Assembly: GCA_029266495.1 (NCBI GenBank) | Contig: JAQSWS010000063.1 | Span: forward strand, 1-34,889 | DNA: 34,889 bases | Reading direction: 5' to 3' | Source of the DNA: Rariglobus sp. | Lineage (GTDB): Bacteria > Verrucomicrobiota > Verrucomicrobiia > Opitutales > Opitutaceae | Shown here: piece after piece, positions 1 through 7,707 of the stretch | Layout: every line of letters starts with the position of its first letter | How positions within the stretch are numbered: position 1 is the stretch's first letter | Notes under the pieces: generated by a model | What the model was told of the DNA's origin: nothing | Database searches by the model: none | The model's input: only the letters and a program-made list of their open reading frames with translations | Position numbers and translations under genes: made by a program

Positions 1-700
1 GGGCGATGAGGGGGACGGTGTTGAAGACGCCGGCCCGGGTGATGACTGTGAGTTCGAGCTGGCCGTCATCGATCTGTGCGCCGGGGGCGATGAAGCAGTT
101 ATTACCGTATTGATCCGAGTTGGCGACCGTGAGGAGAAAGGCGGGCGTCTGCAGAGATGCGGTGCCGTTGCGGATGAGGCACGATTGGGTGCGGTAGTTG
201 AAGAGGGCACTTACGGTGGTGCGCACATAGCCGGGCAAGCCGCGGCGGGTGAGGCGGCTGAAGCGATGGGCGATTTCGGCATCGAAACCGAAGCCCATGG
301 CGTTGAAGAACGGGAGGCCGTTGACTTCGCCGGTGTCGATGGTCCGCACGCGACCCTCGACGAGTGTGCGGAAGGCGCCTTCGCCGGGACCCGGAATGCC
401 AAGATGACGCCCCAGGCCGTTACCCGAACCGCAGGGAATAAGTCCGAAAATCGCGGGTGAGCCGATAAGTCCCGCGGCGACCTCGTTGAGCGTCCCATCG
501 CCCCCGATGGCGACGACGAGATCGCAACCCTCGTCGACCGCGCGACGGGCGAGTTCCGTGGCGTGACCCGGGTGATCGGTGGCCGCCACGCTGGCGTCGA
601 GTGAACGTTCCCGAATAAAGGCGCGGGTGCGTTCGAGCAGACGGGGGTTCCGGCTGTTGTATCCGGAGCGAGGGTTGAAGATGAACCGCGTCTTGAGCAC
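1..700 (-). CDS. Diacylglycerol kinase family lipid kinase (3' end cut off by window edge)
   Basis: I translated this frame by hand; it is open from a GTG at 700 to the window edge, about 233 codons. The protein begins MLKTRFIFNPRSG, the usual first strand of the DAGK/YegS catalytic domain. It carries the nucleotide-binding GGDGT motif at residues 66-70 (context VVAIGGDGTLNE) and the second glycine loop PCGSGNGLGR at 89-98. Members of the family phosphorylate diacylglycerol or related lipids with ATP at the inner face of the membrane. GTG is preferred because an in-frame TGA lies 12 codons upstream and GTG is the first usable start after it. The C-terminal part lies outside the window. The gene is divergent from miaA across about 110 bases. 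The family call is firm; the exact lipid substrate cannot be read from the sequence. Confidence 0.85.
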   Translation of the reverse strand, partial: MLKTRFIFNPRSGYNSRNPRLLERTRAFIRERSLDASVAATDHPGHATELARRAVDEGCDLVVAIGGDGTLNEVAAGLIGSPAIFGLIPCGSGNGLGRHLGIPGPGEGAFRTLVEGRVRTIDTGEVNGLPFFNAMGFGFDAEIAHRFSRLTRRGLPGYVRTTVSALFNYRTQSCLIRNGTASLQTPAFLLTVANSDQYGNNCFIAPGAQIDDGQLELTVITRAGVFNTVPLIA

Positions 701-812
701 CGGACGACCATGGCCGGCGGGCCGGGCTGGTCAATCCACCGGGAGGGAGGGGCTTTGCAGTCCGAAGGAATGTCTCGCGAAGGAGCGACGGACGCGAAGA
801 AATGAGGGCAGC

Positions 813-1721
813 ATGAAAGGAACGATCCACGTGTTGACGGGGCCGACGGCAGTCGGGAAAACCGAACTGGCGCTGCGCTGGGCGGAGTCGAACCATGCGG
901 AAATCGTGTCGTGTGACGCGCTGTTATTTTATCGCGGCATGGACATCGGCACGGCCAAGCCGACGGCGGCGGAAAGGGCTCGTGTGCCACATCACTTGAT
1001 CGACCTGTGTGAGGTGGACGCAGGCATCGATGTCACGGATTACGTGATCAAGGCGCAGGAGGCGGTGGCGGACATCACGGCGCGAGAAAAACGCGTGTTG
1101 GTGGCGGGAGGGAGCGGGTTTTACCTGAAGAGTTTTTTTGCGCCGGTGGCAGACACGGTAACGGTATCGGCAGAGTTGCGCGCGGCCATCGAGGCGAAGC
1201 TCAAGGCCGAAGGACTGGAGGCGCTGGTGGCGGAGTTGAGGCAGCTGAATCCGCAGGGGCTGGGAGCGCTCGATGTGGCGAATCCGCGGCGGGTGACGCG
1301 GGCATTGGAGCGATGCCGGGCATCGGGGAAGACGCTCGCGGTGCTGGCGGAGGAATTTGCGAGGACGCCGGCACCGTTTGCGGGCTGGGACGTGCGATGC
1401 GTGCGTCTGGAGCGCGAGCCGGCGGATTTGGACGCGCGGATTGCGCGGCGGGTGGAGGCGATGCTGGCGGAAGGTCTGGTTGCCGAGGTGGACCGGTTGC
1501 GCACGGCGGGGTTGGAGCGCAATCCCAGCGCGTCACGGGCGATTGGATACCGGGAGACGCTGGCGATGCTGGACGGTGCGCTGCCGCGCGCGGGACTGGC
1601 GGCGGAGATCGCCAAAAATACGCGCGGGCTGGTGAAGAAGCAGCGGACGTGGTTTCGCACGCAGTTGCCGGAGCATCGCGTGGTCGCGGCCGAGGGGGCC
1701 ACGGCGGCGGATTTGTTCTGA
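813..1721 (+). CDS. miaA: tRNA dimethylallyltransferase
   Basis: The 302-residue protein matches MiaA, which transfers a dimethylallyl group to N6 of A37 in tRNAs that read UNN codons. The P-loop GPTAVGKT is at residues 10-17. The motif with the catalytic Asp (D35) is followed by YRGMDIGTAKP at 40-50. Further on come GGSGFYLKS and the C-terminal NTRGLVKKQRTWFR segment typical of the family. The usual SADSMQVY reads SCDALLFY here; the Asp is kept. The open frame extends upstream to 579, but ATG 813 begins at the conserved N-terminus and has a GAGGG purine stretch at a fitting distance, one of the few clear Shine-Dalgarno-like sites in the window. Its stop lies 12 bases from the convergent tolC-like gene, with no visible terminator between them. 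Confidence 0.95.
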   Translation: MKGTIHVLTGPTAVGKTELALRWAESNHAEIVSCDALLFYRGMDIGTAKPTAAERARVPHHLIDLCEVDAGIDVTDYVIKAQEAVADITAREKRVLVAGGSGFYLKSFFAPVADTVTVSAELRAAIEAKLKAEGLEALVAELRQLNPQGLGALDVANPRRVTRALERCRASGKTLAVLAEEFARTPAPFAGWDVRCVRLEREPADLDARIARRVEAMLAEGLVAEVDRLRTAGLERNPSASRAIGYRETLAMLDGALPRAGLAAEIAKNTRGLVKKQRTWFRTQLPEHRVVAAEGATAADLF

Positions 1722-1733
1722 GCCGGGCGCTCC

Positions 1734-3200
1734 TTATTCTTCGAGCTTCACCTCGTAGTGCTCGAGTGACGTGCCTTCGAGGCGGGCGAGCTCGGCGAGG
1801 GCGATGCGGAGATTGACCCTGGCGAGCAGCTCGTTGACACGGGCCGTGTCCATGTCCTGGCGGGAGTCTTCCACGAAACGGTAGGTGGAGAGGCCGGCTT
1901 CGTAGCGGGCTTTCTCGGTCTCGAATTGTTTTTCGCTGAGCCGGGTGGCGAGGGCGGAGACGTCCACGGTTTCGCGACTGGTCTCGACGGCGCGGACGGC
2001 GGAGCGGACTTGCAGGAGGAGGCTCTGGTCGAGGCTTTGAATAAAGGTCTCCTGACGGTTCAGGTTGGTGAGAGCCTGGCGGTAGCGGGCGCGTTCGGCG
2101 CGCAGGCCCCACGGAATCGAGACGGTGAGATCGACCTGCCAGTTGTAGGCATCGCCGGAGGCGGCGCTGTTAAAGGCACCGCCGGCGTTGTCGCGGTCAT
2201 TTCCATTGTAGCCAACGGCGGCGCCAAGATCGACGGCCGGAAGGCGGTTGTTTTTGGCGACGGCGAGGTCGAGCTTGAGCTGTTCCGCGAAGACCTTGCT
2301 GGCGGCGTAGTCGGGCGCGTTGGCAAGGGCGAGGGCGTAGGAGCGCTCGAAGGAGACCTCGGGGGCGGGGACGTCGGGGAGGACGACGGGGCCGAGGCGG
2401 CTGTTGAATTCGAAACGCCCGATGAGGTCGAGCAAGGCGTCCTCGCTGTCGGTCACCGATTGCTGCGCGAGAAGGAGGTCGCGGCGGGCGTTGGCGACAC
2501 CGACCTCGGATTGGAGGACCTCGAGGTTGGTGGCGACGCCGGTGTTGAGGCGGGCATTGTTTTCGTCGAGGAGCGTTTGGGCAACCGTGAGGCTGAGCTT
2601 CCGGACGGCGAGCTGTTCGCGGGCGAAGGCGAGGTTGTAGTAGGCGGACTCGACGTTGCGGATAACGGCGAGGACGACCGCCTTGAAGTCGTAATTGGCG
2701 CGGGTGACGCCGAGGCGGGCGCGCTCGATCGTCGCGCGGTTGATGGTCACGCCAAATCCTTGAAGCAGGGGCTGGGTGAGGGAGAGTGAGAGATCGCTAT
2801 TGTAGACCGGGTTGAAGAGTGGCGGGGAGCTGTAGGGACGTTCCTTGCTCCGGGCGAGCGAGGTGCTTGCGGTCACCTCCGCGCCGGTGACGAGGCGCTG
2901 GGATACCCCGAGGCGGGCAGACTGTTCCTGGATTGAGGTGGTGGTGCCCAGGGTGGCGGTCTTGCTTCCGGCGAGCGCTGTGGTGGCGAAGAGCGTGGGA
3001 TCGTAAATGGCGTCGGCGACGATGACGTCCTCGCGGGCATTGAGGGTGGAGAACTGCTGGAGTTGCAGGTCGAAGTTTTTATTGAGCGCGCGGGCGACGC
3101 ACTCTTCCAGCGTAAGGGGAGCGGGGGTGGTTTCCTGGGCGAAGGAAGGAAGGATGGCGAAGACTGCGAGCGCGGCGCGGAACACGAACGGGCGAATCAT
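1734..3200 (-). CDS. TolC family outer membrane efflux protein
   Basis: This is a 488-residue protein with a Sec signal peptide (MIRPFVFRAALAVFAILPSFAQ region, cleaved near residue 22). Two tandem OEP repeats of long alpha-helical and short beta segments follow, as in TolC: the LTLEECVARALNKNFDL opening, the ARRDLLLAQQSVTDSEDALL coiled segment and the VNLRIALAELARLEG ending. TolC proteins form the trimeric outer-membrane duct of tripartite efflux pumps or type I secretion systems. The open frame reaches a TTG at 3248, but ATG 3200 places the signal peptide at the N-terminus. No Shine-Dalgarno is visible. The gene lies 34 bases downstream of the FmdB-type gene. No membrane-fusion protein or inner-membrane pump lies beside it, so its partners must be encoded elsewhere. 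Confidence 0.85.
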   Translation of the reverse strand: MIRPFVFRAALAVFAILPSFAQETTPAPLTLEECVARALNKNFDLQLQQFSTLNAREDVIVADAIYDPTLFATTALAGSKTATLGTTTSIQEQSARLGVSQRLVTGAEVTASTSLARSKERPYSSPPLFNPVYNSDLSLSLTQPLLQGFGVTINRATIERARLGVTRANYDFKAVVLAVIRNVESAYYNLAFAREQLAVRKLSLTVAQTLLDENNARLNTGVATNLEVLQSEVGVANARRDLLLAQQSVTDSEDALLDLIGRFEFNSRLGPVVLPDVPAPEVSFERSYALALANAPDYAASKVFAEQLKLDLAVAKNNRLPAVDLGAAVGYNGNDRDNAGGAFNSAASGDAYNWQVDLTVSIPWGLRAERARYRQALTNLNRQETFIQSLDQSLLLQVRSAVRAVETSRETVDVSALATRLSEKQFETEKARYEAGLSTYRFVEDSRQDMDTARVNELLARVNLRIALAELARLEGTSLEHYEVKLEE

Positions 3201-3234
3201 TAGCGAAGGGGCGAAAGGTGGAGGAAGGCTGGAG

Positions 3235-3483
3235 TTACTGGCGTTCAAACTCGGTGTCGGAGATGCGTTTTAACACGGTGAAACCCGCTTGTTTGGCCTT
3301 GGAGACGGAGATCGGGGCGAGAAGTTTCGGCGTATTGATCTGCTGAACCAGAACGCGAGTCACGCACTGGCCGCAGGTCGGACAGGTGGTGAGCGCGGCG
3401 TCGGAGGCGTCGTGCCGGTGGTCAAAGCCCTCACCGCAGAGTTTGCAGGGGGTTTTGGCGGGGGCGTAACGGTAGACAGGCAT
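3235..3483 (-). CDS. FmdB-type zinc ribbon protein
   Basis: This small protein of 82 residues starts MPVYRYAP, the usual opening of FmdB-type proteins (MPIYEY). It has a first cysteine pair CKLC (C13, C16) and a second set CPTCGQC (C34, C37, C40), giving a four-cysteine zinc ribbon with one extra Cys. FmdB was named as a putative regulator of a formamidase operon, but no biochemical role is established for most members. The frame stays open upstream to 3552, but ATG 3483 fits the family N-terminus. No Shine-Dalgarno is seen. The gene starts just beyond the terminator at 3553-3579 and runs with the tolC-like gene, so both may share a transcript starting in the 70-base gap. Confidence 0.7.
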   Translation of the reverse strand: MPVYRYAPAKTPCKLCGEGFDHRHDASDAALTTCPTCGQCVTRVLVQQINTPKLLAPISVSKAKQAGFTVLKRISDTEFERQ

Positions 3484-3552
3484 GGAGATTAAAAGGGAAA
3501 CCATGCGACCGGATTTGGCCAGCCCGCTTTGTGCGCGGATTCTGGCATCCAC

Positions 3553-3579
3553 AAAAAAGGCGGGCCGTGGAGGCCCGCC
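3553..3579 (-). terminator. Rho-independent terminator after the SurA/PpiD-like gene
   Basis: Read on the minus strand, GGCGGGCC and GGCCCGCC form a perfect 8-bp GC stem around a 5-base loop, followed directly by six T. It lies about 36 bases beyond the stop of the chaperone gene at 3616 and before the FmdB-type gene. Confidence 0.85.
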
Positions 3580-3615
3580 CGGGTGCCGTTGGCCGCAAGG
3601 GCGGCCTGAAGCGTT

Positions 3616-5283
3616 TTACGGAGTCGCAGGTGCCGATTTGGCGAGTTCGGTTTCAACGATCGAGGCGAGGGCGGCGCTTCCGTTGCGCGAAGCGGTGAAC
3701 CCGGCCAGACGATCACGGGTTTCGACATATTTGGGTGAGGAGGGGTCGGCCGCAGGGAGTTTTTTGTCGGCCACGTAGACGATGAGACCCTGTTCGGCGG
3801 TGGTGACCATCTGGGAGAGCTGGCCTTTTTCGAGACCGTTGATGGCGGCGTAGACGTTGTAGTCCAGGTCTTGAGGCGGGCTCGCCAGGGTAAAGGCCGG
3901 CCAAGTCTTGGTGGACAGCTTGCTGGAGATCACGCTTGAGGAGGCGGTGACGGCCTTCGCGAGGGTGTCGCCGGCTTTCAGGCGGGTTTCCAAGGTGGTG
4001 CGGAGGGAGCGGCCGGCTTCGGCGAAGAGTTTGCGTTTCTCGGCCTCGATGTAGTCGGCGGTGACGCGCTCCTTGACCTCGGCGAGGGCGGGCTGGCGGG
4101 CGGGAAGGGTTTCGTTCCAAGCCAGAATGGCGGCGCCGCGTCCGGTGTTGACCGGGTCGGAGAACGGACGCTGGGGACCGGTTTTGAGGGCTTGATCGGC
4201 GATGTTGCGATCCGTGCCGAGTTCGGCGGGAACGCTTTCGGTGTTGAAGGGCGGGACTTTCTTCAGGGAGAGCTTACGACTGGCGAGGAAACCACCGAGG
4301 GTGGCGGGGGTGACCTTTTCTTCGTAAAGGGCAACCGCGACATCGGCGGCGGCGCCGAGGGCGAGGGCTTGGGCGCGCTCAAGACGGTAGGCGTCTTCCA
4401 CCTGTTTGCGAACGGCGTCAAAGTCGGCGGCCGGGGTGGAGGCGACGGGGGTTTTGTCGCCAGCGGGCTTGGCGAAGCGGGTGGGGTTGGCCTCATAGTA
4501 GGCGCGGAGTCCCACCTCGGTGACGGTCACCTGGCCGACGTAGGCGGCGGCCGGGAAATCGATGTAGGAGACGGCGACTTTCGGGGCGATCTCGTAGCGG
4601 GGGCCGTTGTATTCAAAATATTTTGACAGGGCTTCGTCGGTGACGGGGATGGAGGGCTTGAAGCCGGCGTAGTCGACGGTGACGGCTTCGAGGGTCCAGG
4701 TGGAATCGACGCGGTTGAGCTGGTTTTGCACGTCGAGGGGGAGCACGTAGCCGGGGCCGGAGAGGAGCTTGAGGACCTGCTGGTAGACCACGTCGTCGGC
4801 GAGAACGCGGGTGACGTCGCTTTCATCGAGCTGATCACGGGCCGAGGTGATGTTCTTCTTCAGGCTGTCGCGGAATTCGACGTAGCGCTTGGGATCGAAC
4901 TGGCCGTCGGGGCCGGCGAAGAGTCGCAGGGTGCGAACATGGCGGACGAGATCGTCTTCCGACGGGGCGGGGAGGTTGAGTTCACCGGCGAGGTGAAGGG
5001 CGGCCTGACGCTGGAGGGCGTATTGCTGGAACTGGCCTTCGCTGCGGATCTGCATGCCATGAAGCTGGACGCTCAGGCCGGCATCCTTGAAGAGGCGCTG
5101 GCTCTCTTCATTGGAGTTGAGATTCACGCCGAAGAAGGGGCGGGCGGGGGTCTGTTTCGCGGTATGACCGAAGCCGGAGGAGGCGTTGGTGATGAAGACG
5201 AACGAGACAATGACGATGACCAGCAGGGCAAGGAACAGCCATTTGAAGTGCTGTTGGAAGGTGCGTTGAATCCAGGAAATCAT
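3616..5283 (-). CDS. SurA/PpiD-like periplasmic chaperone without an evident PPIase domain
   Basis: This 555-residue protein has the PpiD layout. A short cytoplasmic N-terminus (MISWIQRTFQQHFKW) precedes one membrane anchor at about residues 15-33, then a large periplasmic part with a SurA_N-like helical region (about 50-180, with LRLFAGPDGQFDPKRYVEFR). Such proteins bind unfolded outer-membrane proteins after Sec export. After the segment ending YYEANPTRFAKPAG, where family members normally carry a parvulin rotamase domain, I see instead an alanine-rich helical stretch and no recognisable parvulin motif. The C-terminal part again looks chaperone-like (AAINGLEKGQLSQMV, related to the parvulin-flanking segments). 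It may therefore act only as a holdase. It sits 90 bases downstream of the BrkB-type gene and ends at a strong terminator. Confidence 0.75.
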   Translation of the reverse strand: MISWIQRTFQQHFKWLFLALLVIVIVSFVFITNASSGFGHTAKQTPARPFFGVNLNSNEESQRLFKDAGLSVQLHGMQIRSEGQFQQYALQRQAALHLAGELNLPAPSEDDLVRHVRTLRLFAGPDGQFDPKRYVEFRDSLKKNITSARDQLDESDVTRVLADDVVYQQVLKLLSGPGYVLPLDVQNQLNRVDSTWTLEAVTVDYAGFKPSIPVTDEALSKYFEYNGPRYEIAPKVAVSYIDFPAAAYVGQVTVTEVGLRAYYEANPTRFAKPAGDKTPVASTPAADFDAVRKQVEDAYRLERAQALALGAAADVAVALYEEKVTPATLGGFLASRKLSLKKVPPFNTESVPAELGTDRNIADQALKTGPQRPFSDPVNTGRGAAILAWNETLPARQPALAEVKERVTADYIEAEKRKLFAEAGRSLRTTLETRLKAGDTLAKAVTASSSVISSKLSTKTWPAFTLASPPQDLDYNVYAAINGLEKGQLSQMVTTAEQGLIVYVADKKLPAADPSSPKYVETRDRLAGFTASRNGSAALASIVETELAKSAPATP

Positions 5284-5373
5284 AGGGATAAAAGGTGGGA
5301 TGCTGGGACGGGGGCAGGGGGATTCAAGAGCGGAATGCGGATCGAATCAGGAAGGCGTCTGCGGAAGGTGAGT

Positions 5374-6852
5374 TCAGACGGTGGTCGCCGGGTATTCCTT
5401 GAACAGTTCGTCGAGCCCCTTGGTGAAGAGTTCGGTTTGTCCGAGATCCTCCAGCGCCTTGTTGTAGTGGTGGACGACGGGATCGAGCTCGGCGAGAAGG
5501 GGGCCATTGGGATCGCCACCGAGGTCATCGTCGAGGCGTTTGAATTCTCCGAGGGAAATGCGGTTGAGCGGGCGGGCGGGTTGATAGCGGTAATCGGTGG
5601 AGTCGCTGTCTTCCGCCGGTGGAATCGGAGTGACGAGGTTCATCTGCACCAGGCGCGTGAGGCTCTCATTGAGGATTTGGGTGGGCACCTTGAGGCGGGT
5701 GCTCAGTTGCAAGGCGGTGCAAGGCGTGAGGCAGGCTTGAAACCGCCGGCCGATCATCAGCAGGACGATGAGGGAAAGCCGTTCGCGCATGGATTCCGCA
5801 AGACTGCTCCAGGCGGCCTGGCTGTTGCGGAAGTTTACGTTTTGGACCGCGTAGCTCACCTGGCCGCCGAGCAGGACGAAGAACCAGAACACATACAGGC
5901 CGAACATGAGGATCGGCAGCAGGCCGAGAGAGCCGTAGAGGCTTTTCTGGAGGACGACCCGCTTGAGGTAGAGGAACGCGAGAAAGTTGTTCAACACGAG
6001 CAGGGCGACGACCACGAGGGCGCCGATCAGGGCGGCCCGCCACCACACATGGGTGTTGGGAATGGTGCGATAGAAGATCGTGAGCATCGCAACCAGCATC
6101 ACGAGCGAGCCGGCGGGGAGGAAGAACTTGAGCAGGGCCACCACCTCGGCCCCGTAGGGGATGCGCGTTTCAAAGGCATTGAACACCGTGCCGGCGGAGA
6201 GGCCGGTGAGCGCGGCGAAAAACAGCACCGCGCCGAGTGTGAGGACGGTCCAGTAAAGGACGACGCGCATGATCCAGGAGCGGCCGCGACGAACGCCCCA
6301 GATCTCGTTGAAAGACGTCTCCACCGAGGTGAACAGCTGAAGGACGATGATGATGAGGGTGATTGCTCCGACTGCACCCACCGCGCCGTTGCGCGAGCCG
6401 GCGATGAAGCCATCGATCATCTGCACGAGTTCGGGGCGGTCGACGGTGGACGCACCGGACGTCTGCGAGGAGGCGGATACGATGGTGCCGGTTGTGGCCT
6501 CCGGCGTGGCGGGAAGCTGGCCCTCGCGGTCGAGTTGCCGGATCTGCGGGGCGATTTTCTCGATGATGTTGCTCAGGGTCTTGGCGGCGAGATCGGGGTC
6601 CTGCTTGTCGAGCATGAAGCCGGCGACGAGCATGGCGATGGCGACGAGCGGGCCGAGGCCGAGAAGAGTGCTGAAGCTAAGGGCGGCGGCACGGCTCGCG
6701 GACCTTGTTTCCACGATGCCCGTGAGCGTGATGGAGATAATCCGGGTGACCGCGTAGAGCCGGCCGCGCAGGGATTTGTCGCCGAGGTAACGGGGCCGCC
6801 AGATTTCCGTCCGATAGATGGTGGGCAGCCGTTGCCAGAGCGGGACGGACAT
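5374..6852 (-). CDS. YihY/BrkB family inner membrane protein
   Basis: The 492-residue protein matches the YihY/virulence factor BrkB family. The signature segment ASRAAALSFSTLLGLGPLVAIAML comes early (about residues 53-76), and about six hydrophobic helices follow, including AITLIIIVLQLFTSVE, WTVLTLGAVLFFAALTG, FYRTIPNTHVWWRAALIGA and VFWFFVLLGGQVSYAVQNVNF. The C-terminal 150 residues are soluble and resemble a winged-helix segment (LSTRLKVPTQILNESLTRLVQMNLVTP), an extension found in many bacterial members. The family is widespread and its function is unsettled; the old ribonuclease BN name was an error. The gene starts 17 bases after the GYF_2 gene ends, so the two are probably cotranscribed. 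Confidence 0.85.
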   Translation of the reverse strand: MSVPLWQRLPTIYRTEIWRPRYLGDKSLRGRLYAVTRIISITLTGIVETRSASRAAALSFSTLLGLGPLVAIAMLVAGFMLDKQDPDLAAKTLSNIIEKIAPQIRQLDREGQLPATPEATTGTIVSASSQTSGASTVDRPELVQMIDGFIAGSRNGAVGAVGAITLIIIVLQLFTSVETSFNEIWGVRRGRSWIMRVVLYWTVLTLGAVLFFAALTGLSAGTVFNAFETRIPYGAEVVALLKFFLPAGSLVMLVAMLTIFYRTIPNTHVWWRAALIGALVVVALLVLNNFLAFLYLKRVVLQKSLYGSLGLLPILMFGLYVFWFFVLLGGQVSYAVQNVNFRNSQAAWSSLAESMRERLSLIVLLMIGRRFQACLTPCTALQLSTRLKVPTQILNESLTRLVQMNLVTPIPPAEDSDSTDYRYQPARPLNRISLGEFKRLDDDLGGDPNGPLLAELDPVVHHYNKALEDLGQTELFTKGLDELFKEYPATTV

Positions 6853-6869
6853 AAGAAGGGACGGCTGTC

Positions 6870-7622
6870 TCAGGTAGTCAGTGCGAAGAAAGCATACCCC
6901 AGCATCCCGGCGAGCCCCAGGCCGGCCGCGAGCCCGATGCCCACGAAGTTAACGAAGACCGTGCAGAAATAAAGTCCCGCCGAACCGACGGCAAAAGCCG
7001 CGAGAGGCATGGTTTGACCATCGATCCAGAGGAGGAAACCGACGAGGCCGACACCCATGGCGGCGCTGAAACGCACCACGGGGTAAGCCTGGGTGACCTG
7101 GAGGATGAGCATGACGGCGAGCAGGAGATTGAATCCTCCGAGCAGGGCCAGCGGATGCTGAAGCAGCATGATCGGGTTAAAATCCGTGAAGATGTCAATC
7201 GATGGCAGGATCAAGGCGGCTGCGCTGATGAGGAGCAGGGTGATCGCGGCGTAGAGCCCGATGGCGGCGGCGCGTTCGCGGGCGATGGCCGGATCAAGGC
7301 GGTCCTGGGTGTCGGCAGTGCGACCCTCGGCGGCGGCGAGCATGTCATCGACCGAAATCGGGGCGGCATTGCTGTCGGGGACGTTGACCGTCTTGAGCTT
7401 CGTCTTGCTCTTCAGTTTGAGGCTGACCTTTTCCGGAAAGACCACGGCGACCAGTTCGGCGTTATCGGTGACGGGAACCCATTGTTCCTTGGTCGCATCG
7501 TAATAGAGAGTCTCCTTGGTGATCTGGCCGGTTTCGGCCAACGAGATAAGGTGCTCGTGGGTAAAAGGGCCGCGGGCTTCGGTTTCGGACGCGTTACGGA
7601 TGTAAAATTCCTGCGTGGCCAT
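6870..7622 (-). CDS. GYF_2 (DUF4339-type) domain membrane protein
   Basis: This is a 250-residue protein. Residues 1-65 form a GYF_2-like domain: EFYIRNASETEARGPFTHEH, then LISLAETGQITKETLYY and the conserved QWVPVTDNAEL. A charged linker follows (KLKSKTKLK), then a C-terminal membrane part with four to five hydrophobic helices beginning near AAIGLYAAITLLLISAAALI. GYF_2 domains are thought to mediate protein-protein contacts at the cytoplasmic face of membranes, but no activity is known. ATG 7622 is chosen because the domain begins there; the open frame upstream to 7925 is low-complexity and overlaps argS. No Shine-Dalgarno is visible. It lies 85 bases downstream of argS and 17 bases upstream of the BrkB-type gene. 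Confidence 0.75.
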   Translation of the reverse strand: MATQEFYIRNASETEARGPFTHEHLISLAETGQITKETLYYDATKEQWVPVTDNAELVAVVFPEKVSLKLKSKTKLKTVNVPDSNAAPISVDDMLAAAEGRTADTQDRLDPAIARERAAAIGLYAAITLLLISAAALILPSIDIFTDFNPIMLLQHPLALLGGFNLLLAVMLILQVTQAYPVVRFSAAMGVGLVGFLLWIDGQTMPLAAFAVGSAGLYFCTVFVNFVGIGLAAGLGLAGMLGYAFFALTT

Positions 7623-7707
7623 AGGGGAGGGAGATGAAGGGAACGGTGCGCCGGTGTAAAAACGGCGCAAGCGTTGTTTTATACCCGGCCCGTCCGGAGA
7701 CGGGGCT

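Noticed and set aside
4726-6972. A 748-codon open frame on the plus strand
   Set aside because: It runs antisense to the SurA/PpiD-like and BrkB-type genes, has low-complexity Gly/Glu/Asp-rich composition and no domain. It is a GC-bias shadow.
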